From NCBI GenBank assembly GCA_032622095.1, contig CP136064.1, forward strand, positions 256,225,863 through 256,289,862: DNA of 64,000 bases, read 5' to 3'. Origin of the DNA: Siphonodentalium dalli. Taxonomy: Eukaryota; Mollusca; Scaphopoda; Gadilida; Siphonodentaliidae. Positions 1 through 11,601 of this stretch are shown in pieces. Numbering within the stretch: position 1 is the stretch's first letter; every line of letters begins with the position of its first letter. The position numbers were made by a program, and so were the translations under genes. The notes beneath the pieces are model-generated. The model saw only the letters and a list, made by a program, of their open reading frames with translations. It searched no databases and was not told the DNA's origin.

Positions 1-104
1 ACAGCCCGTATCAACATGTTTGTTTACACGATCATGTATGGCACTCGTTGCCCAATCCACTATCAGTCAATTAATTTGATTACGTCTTGTACGCGGAAAT
101 TCGC

Positions 105-138
105 AATTTAATTTATGGCTCCGGCCATAAATTAAATT
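105..138. repeat. Short AT-rich hairpin
   Basis: A perfect 15-bp inverted repeat (AATTTAATTTATGGC and its complement) is separated by about 4 bases (105-119 and 124-138). No target duplication is evident, so this may be a chance hairpin or the core of a decayed foldback element. Confidence 0.5.
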
Positions 139-368
139 TATATCAAATTATTAACTTTGATTTTAAGATAACGTATCAACCTGAAACTTTACAGAATATA
201 TATATCTTCGACTCAAATTACTTATTTTTCTATATATTATCGATATTAGATCGTTGTTAATACCGAAAATTTATTGAAAATGGTTCGGTGTCGTTTTCGG
301 TGCCAGATTAAGAAGGCGTGTCGAACGAGAGTGACAAACTATAAGCGTACGCGTGTTGTAAAAAAATA

Positions 369-545
369 ATGGCTGAAGATTCCGGGCAAAGCGACACTGC
401 TACTGAAGTAACATATTGGCTGTTCAAAGTGAATTATTCCAAGACTGACCCAATAATTGTTGATCTATACATCCATCGAAATCCAATCAAAACGGAACAT
501 TACAAAAACGTACCAATAACAGAACTAATTAAAATAGCACAATAA
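369..545 (+). CDS. Hypothetical 58-residue ORF
   Basis: An ATG ORF of 58 codons begins MAEDSGQSDTATEVTYWLFK and ends ITELIKIAQ. It is not recognised. The composition is protein-like: an acidic, polar start, then alternating hydrophobic and charged residues (FKVNYSKTDPIIVDLYIHR), unlike the low-complexity frames elsewhere in the window. The ATG is preceded by AATA and followed by G, a fair initiation context. An AATAAA lies about 230 bases downstream. No transmembrane segment or cysteine motif is seen. It could be a short gene, a first exon whose donor I cannot fix, or a transposon remnant. There is no neighbour to set its context. Confidence 0.3.
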   Translation: MAEDSGQSDTATEVTYWLFKVNYSKTDPIIVDLYIHRNPIKTEHYKNVPITELIKIAQ

Positions 546-1034
546 TTAAAAAAATATTACAAATAGATTTTTTTGTCGTGAATTTGCTACCGAGAAGTCA
601 CAAAACTAAGCTACAGCTTGCTTTGTAATGACACATGTTTGGACTAATTCCATTTGTTTTTCATAAGATATATTAATGCCAGTCTATTGAAAATATTCGA
701 TTGCCACGTCCTAATAATGCAGTAACGGTGTTACTCTTGCTGAACATAAATGGTGGTCCCGCAAAGCGGTTTATCCAAAATAAAAAATGAAAGAAAAAAA
801 AAAAAAAAAACGGATAGTACTTTCACAACCAAAAACAACGATAATGGTGTCCTCATAAAAATAAACCTCATGCGAATATGATTATGTTATGTCTGAGATG
901 CCGAGAATGTATGCAGGTTTCCAGAACTTCAGTTACAACAACAAAACAACATCAGTAGCATATGCTATAAAATCTAATTGAAGATCGGAATTGGCTTTTT
1001 CCCCATACATCTATTGTCAGAAATTGCACATGGG

Positions 1035-1094
1035 ATAACAAATAGTCTATGTTAATACCAATTAATAACAAATAGTCTATGTTAATACCAATTA
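1035..1094. repeat. 30-bp exact tandem duplication
   Basis: Two identical adjacent copies of a 30-base unit beginning ATAACAAATAGTCTATG. The copies are identical, so the duplication is recent or the assembly doubled the unit. Confidence 0.8.
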
Positions 1095-1532
1095 GAACAT
1101 ATCAAACCAAACAAAAATTTAGGTACTGCAAGTATGTTTCCCTTAAAACATCGGCAATATATACATGTAGTAAACGGTGTCTGAGTCTCTATCCGAATGG
1201 GGCACAATCAGGACAGTGGCCTGCACAAAGCATGCAATCAGTCCAACCGCTACTGTGAGACACCATGGTAAAACAATCAATCGGTAGGGTGATCACAGGA
1301 AGCATTGCATCATTCACAAAACAGCTACTGGAAAATTAAAATCGTTATTGCCTGCATATCCAAAGTCCAGACAAACATCGGACTATAGTCCATCCATTTG
1401 GATGGAAAGGTTGGATTCTAGATCTAATAGAATGGTACCACTTTAAACAGCTGACACATACGCAACTTGAATTACCTGTGTTTTGATACATCTGGTTCCA
1501 TATATATACACCAGTACACACATGCCCTTTAT

Positions 1533-1884
1533 CCCTTTACCCAACAAAACGGCCAAAACCGGCCAAATAAAGCCTAAAATATCTTCGGTCTGTCTCAATA
1601 GAACCATACAAATATGGATATCATTGGAACCGGCTCCTTGACCACATTGTGATAGTTACAGTTATGCCCCGTGCCAATGCATTCTCTTATATATGCGAGT
1701 CGACCATAGGTCGCCTCGCATATATAAGAGAATGCGTTGGCCATTTTTTCTTACATTCTTTAACAATTTTATAATTTTTAATGTGTTAAGCCAATGCATT
1801 CTCTTATATATGCGAGGCGACCTATGGTCGACTCGCATATATAAGAGAATGCATTGGCACAGGGCCTTTCTGTTGGGTAAAGGG
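1533..1884 (+). mobile_element. TTAA-type MITE, copy A (352 bp)
   Basis: The termini are CCCTTTACCCAACA and its complement. TTAA follows the right end and a mutated TTAT precedes the left end. Inside are two mirror-image hairpins whose arms read GCCAATGCATTCTCTTATAT, around a short AT-rich spacer. There is no transposase. TTAA target duplications and CCC-starting ends are the piggyBac signature, so this is inferred to be a non-autonomous piggyBac-like element. Open frames across it arise only from the palindromes. Confidence 0.8.
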
Positions 1885-2426
1885 TTAAGCGAATGTGGGA
1901 AAGGAAATAAAATTACAGAAACAATATGGATAGGATGATCACTGGAAGCTGTTGACCATTCACCCTGATTCACCCAGAAAAAAAACGGCTTGCAAATAAG
2001 AAGCATAATTTTTGTCTAATATTTGGGGGAACCAACTATCATATCCGAAGGCTGCGACCGACCAAGGGTGCATGCTATTCCGGGATGTAGAAAACGTGAC
2101 AAGAAAACTATTTTATCGGGACATAGAATAGTCGACCTAAGGCAGCTTGATGCCATTTTGAAAACCAACTGAAAAAAAAGGTTCTTTCTCCTTTTTTGGA
2201 AATACTGTCTAAGTTATTATATCTAAATGCCAGAGTATACCATGCAAATATGGGATCAGCTCGTGAAATATTGAGGGCGACCAGAAAGGGTTGCTCGGTA
2301 CTTGACATGGAATACAAGCACAACATTGAATTATTGTTCTGTATTTTGTTTACCCCAATTCGAAGACTGACCAACTACAGTCTCAAGATGTTGGCTGACT
2401 ACAAAAGCTGAGCGTGTGCGAATACC

Positions 2427-2574
2427 TACAGATTTTGTTTGAATATCGAAATATCTCATGAATGTTTGGAAAGAAATATCGAATTTTCACGATCGGCTGC
2501 AAGCCGCGAGTGAAAATTCATTATTTCATTCCAGACACGAATGAGATGTTTCAGGTATTCAAACAAAAACTGTA
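2427..2574. repeat. Foldback element (~148 bp)
   Basis: The two halves are imperfect complements along nearly their whole length. The outer arm begins TACAGATTTTGTTTGAATA and returns as TATTCAAACAAAAACTGTA, and the inner arm contains GAATTTTCAC paired with GTGAAAATTC. This is a MITE-like hairpin with no coding content. Confidence 0.7.
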
Positions 2575-2652
2575 TATATTCTTTCTATTATGTGCACCGT
2601 ATTAAAGCTCAAAGTTGTTAAGCCTTGTGTGGCATTTTTACTTTCAATAGTA

Positions 2653-3046
2653 GAGACCTTTCGCAAAATCACTATTACGATTACGGATAGGATATATTGT
2701 CCTGTTAAGGTTGACACCAACATAATTTGCCTACGATGGATAATTGGTGAGACGGCATATGTCCCACTATATCCAGTTACACATATATTTGGTGGAAAAG
2801 TAATATATGTCTCTTTCGGACCCCATGTTCTTATCCGTGTGTAATACACGGTATACACCACACGGATAATGTTAGAGTGCCCCCAAGCAGGACCGGTGGC
2901 ACATTCTTGACACATCTGCACATAAACTGCGTGGGGTATATTTCGTCTCACATAAGAACCCCCGTGCGCAATGATCGATTTTTGGTCGTGTACTGGCACG
3001 ATATTTCCATATCCGTAATCGTATTCGTGATTTTGCGAAAGGTCTC
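2653..3046 (+). mobile_element. TA-flanked MITE, copy 1 (394 bp)
   Basis: The ends are GAGACCTTTCGCAAAATCAC and its near complement, directly flanked by TA on both sides. The next ~20 bases (ATTACGATTACGGATA) are also inverted at the far end. A TA target duplication suggests mobilisation by a Tc1/mariner-class transposase (inference). There is no ORF of its own, and the open frames seen here are not conserved in copy 2. Confidence 0.75.
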
Positions 3047-3129
3047 TATTACAGCAATTTGAATAATACTTCCTACTAATCATAACTGTACAATTACCTA
3101 GATAAAGCATGAAGACTCGTGGACAGTGC

Positions 3130-3570
3130 ACGCATGGACTGCTAGAGTGTCTCTGTTTGGGGGGGGGGGGTGTACTTTGGGGAATTCCATCTGCACCCCC
3201 TTAACTCCGACCGAACACACGATTTGCATAATTCCGATTGCACACCTTGTACCTCAGTGCTCAGACCCAATAGCCTATATATTCATAAACCATGGTTCTA
3301 TATATACCCGATATGAGTACATTCAGATATTTGAACCTGAAAATTGCATAAATCCTAATATATAATGGTCCAACTCCAGACATATGCACACGGTTACGGA
3401 CAAGACATCAGGACACACCGGGCCGACCATGGTTGTTTGGCCCGGTGTGAGAAATTTTTAAAACTAAACAAGAAAATCGCAAAATACTTTCAAACCTTAT
3501 ACTCACCCTTATGTTGGAAAATTCTCCAACTGATGACCATTTCAGTCCGCAATTTTGACCAAATGTAGTA
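3130..3570 (+). repeat. Dispersed repeat, copy 1
   Basis: The order of recognisable words (CTGCACCCCC, TTTGCATAATTC, CACCGGGCCGACCATGG, TGACCATTTCAGTCC) recurs with divergence at 60590-61010 in the same orientation. Both copies contain a hairpin around a GGGCC/GGCCC stem. Family unknown. Confidence 0.6.
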
Positions 3571-4023
3571 ATATATTGTTTTCTTAAACTAATTAGCAGT
3601 TTTTTATTGGCCATGGGATAGGTACCGGCTGGCCAATCAAAAACGCCGAATAACTGACGACAATTGAGTGTCAAGAGTGTCTGTTTCAACTATACGCGCG
3701 TGTGATTTTTTTGGGAAAGTTTTTCGCTTGTTTTACTTCTGCCTTCTACTTATGGTGGTTCCCTGTGAAATGACGGATTAAATTATATATATCTTTATTA
3801 TCCTCCATATATGGAGATTCATATATATTGTTTCGAATAAGCTGATGTGTTATAACCGATAAGTTTGCAAACAATTTACTACAACGCGCGGTTATAGAAT
3901 TTGTCTTCATTTGTTTTCGCTCGCAGGCTACAGTGAGATATAATGAAACTTACAGTGAAATAACGAATTCGTATTTCACTATTGGCGTCTAAGAGATACA
4001 TACAAAGATCTACGTTTCGTTAA

Positions 4024-4154
4024 CCCTTTACCCAACAAACCGGCCAAAACCGGCCAAATAAAGCTTCAACAGCCTAAAATATCTTCGGTCTGTCTCAATA
4101 GAACCATACCAATATGGATATCATTGGCACAGGGCCGTTCTGTTGGGTAAAGGG
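4024..4154 (+). mobile_element. TTAA-type MITE, short copy B (131 bp)
   Basis: This copy has intact TTAA on both sides and the same CCCTTTACCCAACA termini as copies A, C and D. It lacks both internal hairpins. Its interior keeps the AAATAAAGCTTCAACAGCC and AGACCGAAG-type body seen in the long copies. It is either an internal deletion derivative or the older, simpler form. Confidence 0.85.
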
Positions 4155-4158
4155 TTAA

Positions 4159-5271
4159 TTTTCCGCTATTTTATAGGCAAGCATATAATAAAGAATGTAA
4201 AATAGTGCTGGCAAACGTACCAGAACAACCCATATATACCCCTAAAATACAAAATCTAAACAAGAATTGATCGCCATTTCAATGAACAGTTTGTGAGATA
4301 GCAAAACATAGCGAAGACGAAAGTGTGTTATTCTACAGGATAGGAATTAGATAATTTTAGAATACAAAACTCGTCCGGTAAAACTACTATTAAAGTCAAA
4401 ACAAGTAAGATACCAATTGATCAGTGATGCTATAAAATGTTATAGAGACATAATTGTGCACAAAGGTCGGTCCATCAAAACTATATTTCAATAACGAACA
4501 AACAAGATGTGAAATAAAGATGCGATACAAGCCGAGAACTGAGCTCAAGAGATAACCAACATAACACACATCCAAGAATTTTCGTTTGGAAGATGATACA
4601 ATTATTGAATGCTAATTTTCATTGAACATTGTGACTTCATTATTACCGTTTATTACTATCATATTAAAGGCACGGGCGGCGTTCGTTGCAGAAATATTCA
4701 TATTTGTTCAAATCGCCATCAACAGAAGGAATATTAAAAAATATATAGTTTTGTTCATATGCCAGACATAATCAGCACGTAAATAGTATATTGTCGTCAA
4801 GACGTATATACGATGGTGTACGTAAACAAGCGCCTGCTTGTGTTACAGAAGTTTTGCTTATGTTTACATAACACAGCGCAATTCTATTGGTTAATCACAC
4901 ATAAATGATATAAACGCTCTTTATTATTTCCATATAAGGAAAACAGTAACAAATAACGCTCTTTATGTTTACCATATCCGGATCTAAACAAAAGCCAGGT
5001 TCTGTGACGTTTTTTGCTTTTGTTTACATAACAAAGGAAAAACATTTGACAATAACATACTGTTTATGCCATATTTCTGATTGGTATAAGAACAAGGTCT
5101 GTCTATATTATACTATTCTTTCTGTTCATGGCGGTTTTTGACGGAGGTGAATATTTTAACAGCATACCCACCGCCAACGCCGCCCGTACCTTTAAATGTA
5201 ATACTGGAACTAAGGGAACTAAGAGTCAACAGACTCGGTTCCAAATAAATTGACATTGATATTGTTATTGG
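4159..5271. other. Non-coding stretch
   Basis: No gene is seen. It contains two close copies of the AACGCTCTTTAT word (4913-4924 and near 4956-4967) separated by about 43 bases, within AT-rich DNA. Confidence 0.5.
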
Positions 5272-5375
5272 TATATTATTCCGGCAAACGAGTATAATAA
5301 AGATAATATATATATATTGTTGCATTGCGTCATATATTGGTATTTGTATATTATTCCGGCAAACGAGTATACTAT
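5272..5375. repeat. Local ~78-bp duplication
   Basis: The block TATTATTCCGGCAAACGAGT occurs twice about 78 bases apart with similar flanks. This is a simple local duplication with a short AT microsatellite between the copies. Confidence 0.6.
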
Positions 5376-5731
5376 AACATACATTAGAGCACAATCCCAT
5401 TGTTACAATCGTTCCCTGATTTTTGGTAAAGAGCACCAATTCTCAAGGCTGACGAAGGAATAGTTCAGTGATTATCCCATTGTTAGGCACACGCAACTAA
5501 TAACAGACAAATCGCAAGGACGATTCAAAGTGGGACCAGTCCGTGTTGTTCCAGTTGATTGCATAAAGTGGGATAAATTGTGCTCTAAGTCGGTCAGAGC
5601 ACGCGAATAGTTCTTTACCAGCATAACGCTCGTCTTCGACACGATTGGTTCTGGTAAAGAACAATTCTTGTGCTCTAACCCTTACTAAAGATAACATATA
5701 CATGTGTATATCTCATTCTTGCACATCTTAC

Positions 5732-6038
5732 CTCTTACAGGGACCATGGTTCGGGCCCCTGGGTCTGGCTGAAGATTTGGTGTTGAATTCCGACTCAAGT
5801 AGCAATTATTTCCACCAGCGAAATTGGTGAAAAATGTGGCTGCCCGGCATTCGAGTTTTTTCAAACAGAAACCCCCGCACACAAACTCACTGACGGCACG
5901 TGAAGCTGAAACCTGAGAACCCATTGCTCGTGCGTTCAGGTCGGCCATTCCTGTTTGCATTTGGAACCTCGCGGTCCGCTTGATTCCATTGCTGATGCGG
6001 CTTGCTGACAAGAGGAGGAGAAGCACGGGTCCGAACAT
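5732..6038 (-). CDS. First coding exon, secreted PAN/apple-like protein
   Basis: On the minus strand the ATG at 6038 opens MFGPVLLLLLSASRISNG, a classic signal peptide with a leucine core. A cysteine-bearing segment follows (VSEFVCGGFCLKKLECRAAT, then FFTNFAGGNNCYLSRN). The spacing C-x3-C-x5-C followed by a hydrophobic stretch and NCYL is typical of PAN/apple domains in secreted invertebrate proteins. The exon probably ends at 5732, where GAG is followed by GTAAGA, a strong splice donor. A second GTAAGA seven bases upstream is an alternative. Upstream codons stay open to 6053 but contain no earlier ATG. The product is expected to be extracellular, with a carbohydrate- or protein-binding role (inference). 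The downstream exons cannot be placed and probably lie at lower coordinates or outside the window. Confidence 0.6.
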
Positions 6039-6522
6039 GGTTCTGATGGTCACAACGTTTTAGTTATATTACAAACAAACTTTATGTGGTCGTTCGTTGT
6101 TTTAATATTATTCTGAGCCCACGCAATTTGCCACTCAAAACGTTAATCCACACGACGTCTCTCCGCGTGCGCAGAACTATTATATGCAGCCGATGATTTA
6201 CATGACAAAGATGCCCCTGGATCACAGCCAATCGTTGAATTTCAGGACACAATTTACAACAGCCATTGACAACGTGCGATAACAGAATCGCTCCACCTTT
6301 GGTTGTTACTTTCTGCCAGGACAATGACAATAGCTTTGCTTGTCAATGTACAATCTATAGGATGCCGTCATAATACATCGGCGTATAATGGTATGTTCAC
6401 AAAGCAGGCAAAATTACCTGGCACATTTTCATGGAATTCTTCACATATTGCACACTTTTAATCCGTTTTTTTTTACTAACTACTCATTTACGAGTAGTTC
6501 CCTAGGACATGTTCAGATAATA

Positions 6523-6923
6523 GAGACCTATCGCAAAAATCACTATTACGATTACGGATAGGATATATTGGCCTTGTAATGTAAGGTTGACACCATCACA
6601 ATTGATCTACGATGGCTAATAGGTGAGACGGCATATGCCCCACTATATTCAGTTACACATATGTTTGATGGAAAACGTAATGTGTGTCTCTTTCAGATCC
6701 CATGTTGTTATCCGTGTGTAATACACCACACGGATAAAGTTATAGCGTCCCCAAGCAGGACAGATGGCACACCCTTGACACATATTTAAACTGCGTGGGG
6801 TATATTTCGTCTCATTTAAGAACTCCCGTGCGTAAAGATCGAATTTTGGCCGTATACTGGCAGGATATTTCCATATCCGTAATCGTATTCGTGATTTTGC
6901 GAAACTTTGCAGCGAAAGGTCTC
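6523..6923 (+). mobile_element. TA-flanked MITE, copy 2 (401 bp)
   Basis: This is homologous to 2653-3046 throughout, with GAGACCTATCGCAAAAATCA at the left, GCGAAAGGTCTC at the right and TA on both sides. The right arm carries a small insertion relative to copy 1. Both copies lie in the same orientation. Confidence 0.75.
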
Positions 6924-7244
6924 TAATAAGTTCAACAAGTGGCCGGGGAAGTAATCGCCAATGAGTTTTTAGCAAATAAATGGTTAATTAATATCACATC
7001 GTTCCCGTAATGCTTCGCGAGGTGTGACATTAGGAAATTAGAGCTATTACCGCTTATGTTGGTCAAATCACAGGGACTGGGAACATATTTATGCCTAAGT
7101 TTGACTATAAATTACAAGAATGGTCCCATTCAAGTCCATTTTCGAGGTAATCACACCAAATCTGCCGTAATGGATCATAATGGCTTCAAAGTCATCTTTA
7201 AAAATAAGTTGCTACGATATGATGGTGACTCATGCTGAATGCTG

Positions 7245-7332
7245 AATTACTATGATCACACTACCGGGACAGATTTACTATGATCACACTACCGGGACAG
7301 AATTACTATGATCACACTATACCGGGACAGAT
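7245..7332. repeat. 29-bp tandem repeat, three copies
   Basis: Three near-identical units contain TACTATGATCACACTACCGG. The last has a two-base insertion. They lie directly upstream of the GAT microsatellite. Confidence 0.8.
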
Positions 7333-7359
7333 TCTACGTTTCGCGATCTGTGCATACAC

Positions 7360-7795
7360 TGATGGTGATGACTGCATGATAGTGGTGATAATGGTGATGA
7401 CGATGATATTGATGATGGCGATGATGATGATGACTGCATGATCGATCGACGTACTGATGACGACGATGATATTGACGACGATAGTTGAGGACGATAACGG
7501 TAGCGGTGACGATGACGATGATGACTGCATTATAGTGGTGATAATGACGATAATGATGATGAAGATGATGGAGACGATAATGACGGTGACACAAACACAT
7601 ACAGATGGCGGGTTCAGATGACAACGATGATATTGATGATGATAGTTGAAGATGATGATGATAGCGGTGACAATGATGATGATGGCGGTGGTGATGACAA
7701 CGAAGATGATGATTATGATGATGATGATTATGATGATGATGATGATGTGGATTATGATGACGAAGATGATGATTATGATTTTGATGATGAGGATT

Positions 7796-7827
<32 letters not shown>

Positions 7828-7890
7828 GATGGTGATGAAGATTAGCGTAATACATATGACGATTATAGTGATGATGAGATGATGACGATG
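7360..7890. repeat. GAT/ATG trinucleotide microsatellite
   Basis: About 530 bases of impure GAT/GAC/GTT triplets. They give spurious poly-Asp, poly-Met and poly-His frames on both strands. The register of the triplets drifts, which is unlike a coding tract. Confidence 0.9.
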
Positions 7891-8206
7891 ACTATGTTGT
7901 AAATAGTGTATATATGTTCACATTCATCTCTAATTTCATGTTAATTAATGATTGCGTTATTAAAGCATTCATGACACATTCCGGTTTTAGTGTTGGTATA
8001 AACAAACATGCCCGAACAGCAAGCTAATTTCGTGGTCATTTCATTCGTTTAAGTAGTGTTATATTTCGTATTCTTTTTGGAGAAATGGCTGTGTTATTTT
8101 CAATTTATCCTCATGCACTGTTACTGCATTTTGTTTTATGAGGTCTTAACATGACCAAAATTAGGTGAATAAAGTCAGGTAGAGTCAATTATTGTCCGAA
8201 TACATT

Positions 8207-9334
8207 GCATATAATCGATACAGTGGGTATATTATGTTGTATATAATCGATACAGTGGGTATATTATGTTGTATATAATCGATACACTGGGTATATTATG
8301 TTGTATATAATCGATACACTGTGTATATTATGTTGTATATAATCGATACACTGGGTATATTATGTTGTATATAATCGATACACTGGGTATATTATGTTGT
8401 ATATAATCGATACACTGGGTATATTATGTTGTATATAATCGATACACTGGGTATATTATGTTGTATATAATCGATACTCTGTGTATATTATGTTGTATAT
8501 AATCGATACACTGTGTATATTATGTTGTATATAATCGATACACTGGGTATATTATGGTGTATATAATCGATACACTGGGTATATTATGTTGTATATAATC
8601 GATACACTGGGTATATTATGTTGTATATAATCGATACACTGGGTATATTATGTTGTATATAATCGATACACTGGGTATATTATGTTGTATATACTCGATA
8701 CACTGGGTATATTATGTTGTATATAATCGATACACTGGGTATATTATGTTGTATATAATCGATACACTGAGTATATATATTATGTTGTATATAATCGATA
8801 CACTGGGTATATTATGTTGTATATAATCGATACACTGGGTATATTATGTTGTATATAATCGATACACTGTGTATATTATGTTGTATATAATCGATACACT
8901 GGGTATATTATGGTGTATATAATCGATACACTGAGTATATTATGTTGTATATAATCGATACACTGGGTATATTATGTTGTATATAATCGATACACTGGGT
9001 ATATTATGTTGTATATAATCGATACACTGGGTATATTATGTTGTATATACTCGATACACTGGGTATATTATGTTGTATATAATCGATACACTGGGTATAT
9101 TATGTTGTATATAATCGATACACTGGGTATATATATTATGTTGTATATAATCGATACACTGGGTATATTATGTTGTATATAATCGATACACTGGGTATAT
9201 TACATGTATGTTGTATATAATCGATACACTGGGTATATTGTGTTGTATATAATCGATACACTGGGTATAGTATGTTGTATATAATCGATACACTGGGTAT
9301 ATTATGTTGTATATAATCGATACACTGGGTATAT
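8207..9334. repeat. 32-bp satellite, ~35 copies
   Basis: The unit contains TATAATCGATACACTGGGTA and repeats every 32 bases. Variant positions show a higher-order period: the TATGGTG variant (8551 and 8907), ATACTCGATA (8691 and 9047) and GTATATATAT (8771 and 9127) all recur exactly 356 bases apart. The array therefore grew by duplicating a block of about 11 units. Each unit has an ATCGAT palindrome. The minus-strand open frame over it is an artefact. Confidence 0.95.
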
Positions 9335-9516
9335 ATGCGACAACATACCAAGTTTCGTGTCGTTCAGATCACTATTAATGAAAATACTTGGCAACACAAT
9401 CTGGTAGTGGTTTGTTTCGTGTTTCGGTTTCCTGCTGCACACAGTACTCGTGGTCTGATGTTGACGGAGAAAATAATGTTGATATCAATAATAAAACCAG
9501 AAATTCTATACGCAGA

Positions 9517-9803
9517 TCACGAAACGTAAAAAAATAGGCTGTTCCGGTATTGTGGTGATGCTGGTATCGCAAACTGATGCTGTTAAGCAATTGTGCCGTT
9601 ATTTTTTCTAAAGTATTAATATTACGGCGTTTGGCTAATAAGGGCGATTTGAGAAAAATCACGAAACGCAAAAAAAGTAGGCTGTTCCGGCAGTGTGGTG
9701 ATGCTGGTATCGCAAACTGATGCTGTTAAGCAATTGTGCCGTTATTTTTTCTAAAGTATTAATATTGCGGCGTTTGGCTAATAAGGGCGATTTGAGAAAA
9801 ATC
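9517..9803. repeat. 142-bp tandem duplication
   Basis: Two adjacent, nearly identical 142-base units start at TCACGAAACG (9517 and 9659), each ending in GGGCGATTTGAGAAAAATC. A few substitutions separate them. Confidence 0.85.
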
Positions 9804-10294
9804 TATAAACATTTTAATATATTTTAATAATGGCTGCTGATGTGTTTGCTGCAAAATAAAACAAAACATGTATGATTAATTGAGGCTTAACTCCATGAGT
9901 GCAGTAAATGACAAACAGGTTATTTGGTCTACCGATGTACATCACACCTGCTTTGTTCAGTTAAGTAGCCCTATTGTACCAGTGTGACTCTACATCCATT
10001 GTCTGCAGCATTCCCAATAATATTTAATCCTAATTGAAGTTGGCTAGCCTATTTTATTCATATTAGAACATTTCATTGTCTGTATCATAAGTTTATTGAC
10101 ATACTTGCTGTATTCAACATTTCAGCAATTGTGTGTTATCTGTATCCACTGCCAGAATGTACACAGTGTACCACTAACATAACACATGAAAAAATTGTAC
10201 TAACTTTCTGATATGTTGTTTGTATCTGTGCACACCCACAGTACTACAGTGTGAGACTATGAGTATCCAATAGCCATTCATATGAATATTTTAG
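9804..10294. other. Non-coding stretch
   Basis: AT-rich DNA with stops in all frames and no recognisable repeat. Confidence 0.5.
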
Positions 10295-10475
10295 TAAAAG
10301 TAATCAAAAAGTAATCAAAATGTAATAATGATTACAGGTACATTTGAAAGTAATCGATTACGATTACGATTACTTGTAATCAAAAAATGTCATGATTACT
10401 GATTACAGGTGATTACTCCAAATTGTGTAATAGATTACTTTGATTACGATTACCGATTACGATTACCCCAACCCT
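10295..10475. repeat. GATTAC-rich terminal repeat, hAT-like end
   Basis: Dense TAATC/GATTAC words end in CCCCAACCCTG. Read on the minus strand this is CAGGGTTGGGG, resembling the CAG-starting termini of hAT-type elements. The opposite end was not found, so this is probably a solo end or a truncated non-autonomous copy. Confidence 0.4.
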
Positions 10476-10477
10476 GG

Positions 10478-10625
10478 TATGAATGACCATTTAACATGTA
10501 GGAATGACCATTTAACATGTAGGAATGACCATTTAACATGTAGGGTAGGAATGACCATTTAACATGTAGGAATGACCATTTAACATGTAGGAATGACCAT
10601 TTAACATGTAGGAATGACCATTTTG
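10478..10625. repeat. 21-bp minisatellite, ~7 copies
   Basis: The unit is GGAATGACCATTTAACATGT plus one base. One unit has a four-base insertion. The array abuts the end of the GATTAC-rich element. Confidence 0.85.
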
Positions 10626-10814
10626 ATTGTGATCGTTTTGCAACAACCAAAAGTGTCATTTAAATATTTAGTTTTAGACTGTTTCATAAACGTGATTGTT
10701 TTCCTCCATTCGTGCAGATTAGTCAAATACCGTGGAAATAAAAAACACTTCAGTACAAATAACCCTACAGTTTGTTAACATTACCAGTTTTCCATAAAAG
10801 TATCATAGCAATTA

Positions 10815-10908
10815 AGCAAGGCCCACCAACAAGGCCCACCAACAAGGCCCGCCAACAAGGCCCAACAACAAGCCCACCAACAAGGCCCACCAACAAGGCC
10901 CACCAACA
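10815..10908. repeat. 13-bp minisatellite, ~7 copies
   Basis: The unit is AACAAGGCCCACC with single-base variants, giving a Gly/Leu/Val-rich spurious frame on the minus strand. Confidence 0.85.
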
Positions 10909-11117
10909 TCTTTGCATATTGGGAGAACCACTTAACCAATGATGGAATTTAAAGGCTTTCGCAGTCATAGATCATGCGTGAGTCTCAAATCTGACTAACG
11001 CCCATAGAGATCATATTTCACCAGCACAAAACCTGGGAACTTTTTGAAGTTTTGACAGGGAACCTTATAAAGTCGAAAAAATAATGCGGGGAATATATTT
11101 CTTAGTTATTACATGTA

Positions 11118-11332
11118 CCTTAATAATGTACTTCACTGTAGTGAAGGTCCCAACTGGAAATTGCATGCTTTTCTGTGACTTTTGTGAGCCAATATCGCAA
11201 TAAACATCGAATTAATTACCCAGGAGAAATTCCATAATAATAAGAGACACAAAGCAAAATCACTCACAAAGTCACTTAAATTGTGAAATTTCGAGTTGGG
11301 ATCTTCACATACAGTGAAGTACAGTATTAAGG
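11118..11332. mobile_element. Foldback MITE (215 bp)
   Basis: The ends are CCTTAATAATGTACTTCACT and its near complement (AGTGAAGTACAGTATTAAGG). Further inside, CAACT, AAATT, GTGAC and TTTTGTGAG segments also pair. No ORF. The target duplication is not clear. Confidence 0.65.
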
Positions 11333-11601
11333 AACAGGTTTCTTAAGCTGTTCCAAAACCAATGCAATATCGAACCTTACCGAGCTGTTCTTGATCTCCC
11401 CAACGTAGGTGGTCGGGTCAACAGACCACTGCAGATGTTCACATGGCTAGTTTCTGGTTCATAAATGTGTATAAATAGTGAGTTTGCGATACCCGTCCGA
11501 TGGGTATATCAGCCATTATTCGTGGATGGAACATGAAAAGATGCGCCTATCTCATGCCATTCCTCTCGTCACGTGACCCATTTGTACCAATTTATCCACA
11601 C

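Larger units (their letters stand above)
1..1532. other. Non-coding AT-rich flank
   Basis: No conserved gene is recognisable here apart from the small ORF and short repeats listed separately. The stretch has short homopolymer runs (poly-A near 788-808) and no splice-flanked coding pattern that I can support. Confidence 0.5.

Noticed and set aside
1662-2006. Repeated ORFs containing RVDHRSPRIYKRMHW
   Set aside because: Encoded by the hairpins of the TTAA MITE, and mirrored on both strands (also at 14520-14813).
7334-7882. Poly-His, poly-Asp and poly-Met ORFs
   Set aside because: All come from the GAT microsatellite and appear in several frames on both strands.
8207-9334. CRISPR-like array
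   Set aside because: Direct 32-bp tandem units without unique spacers in a eukaryotic context. A satellite.
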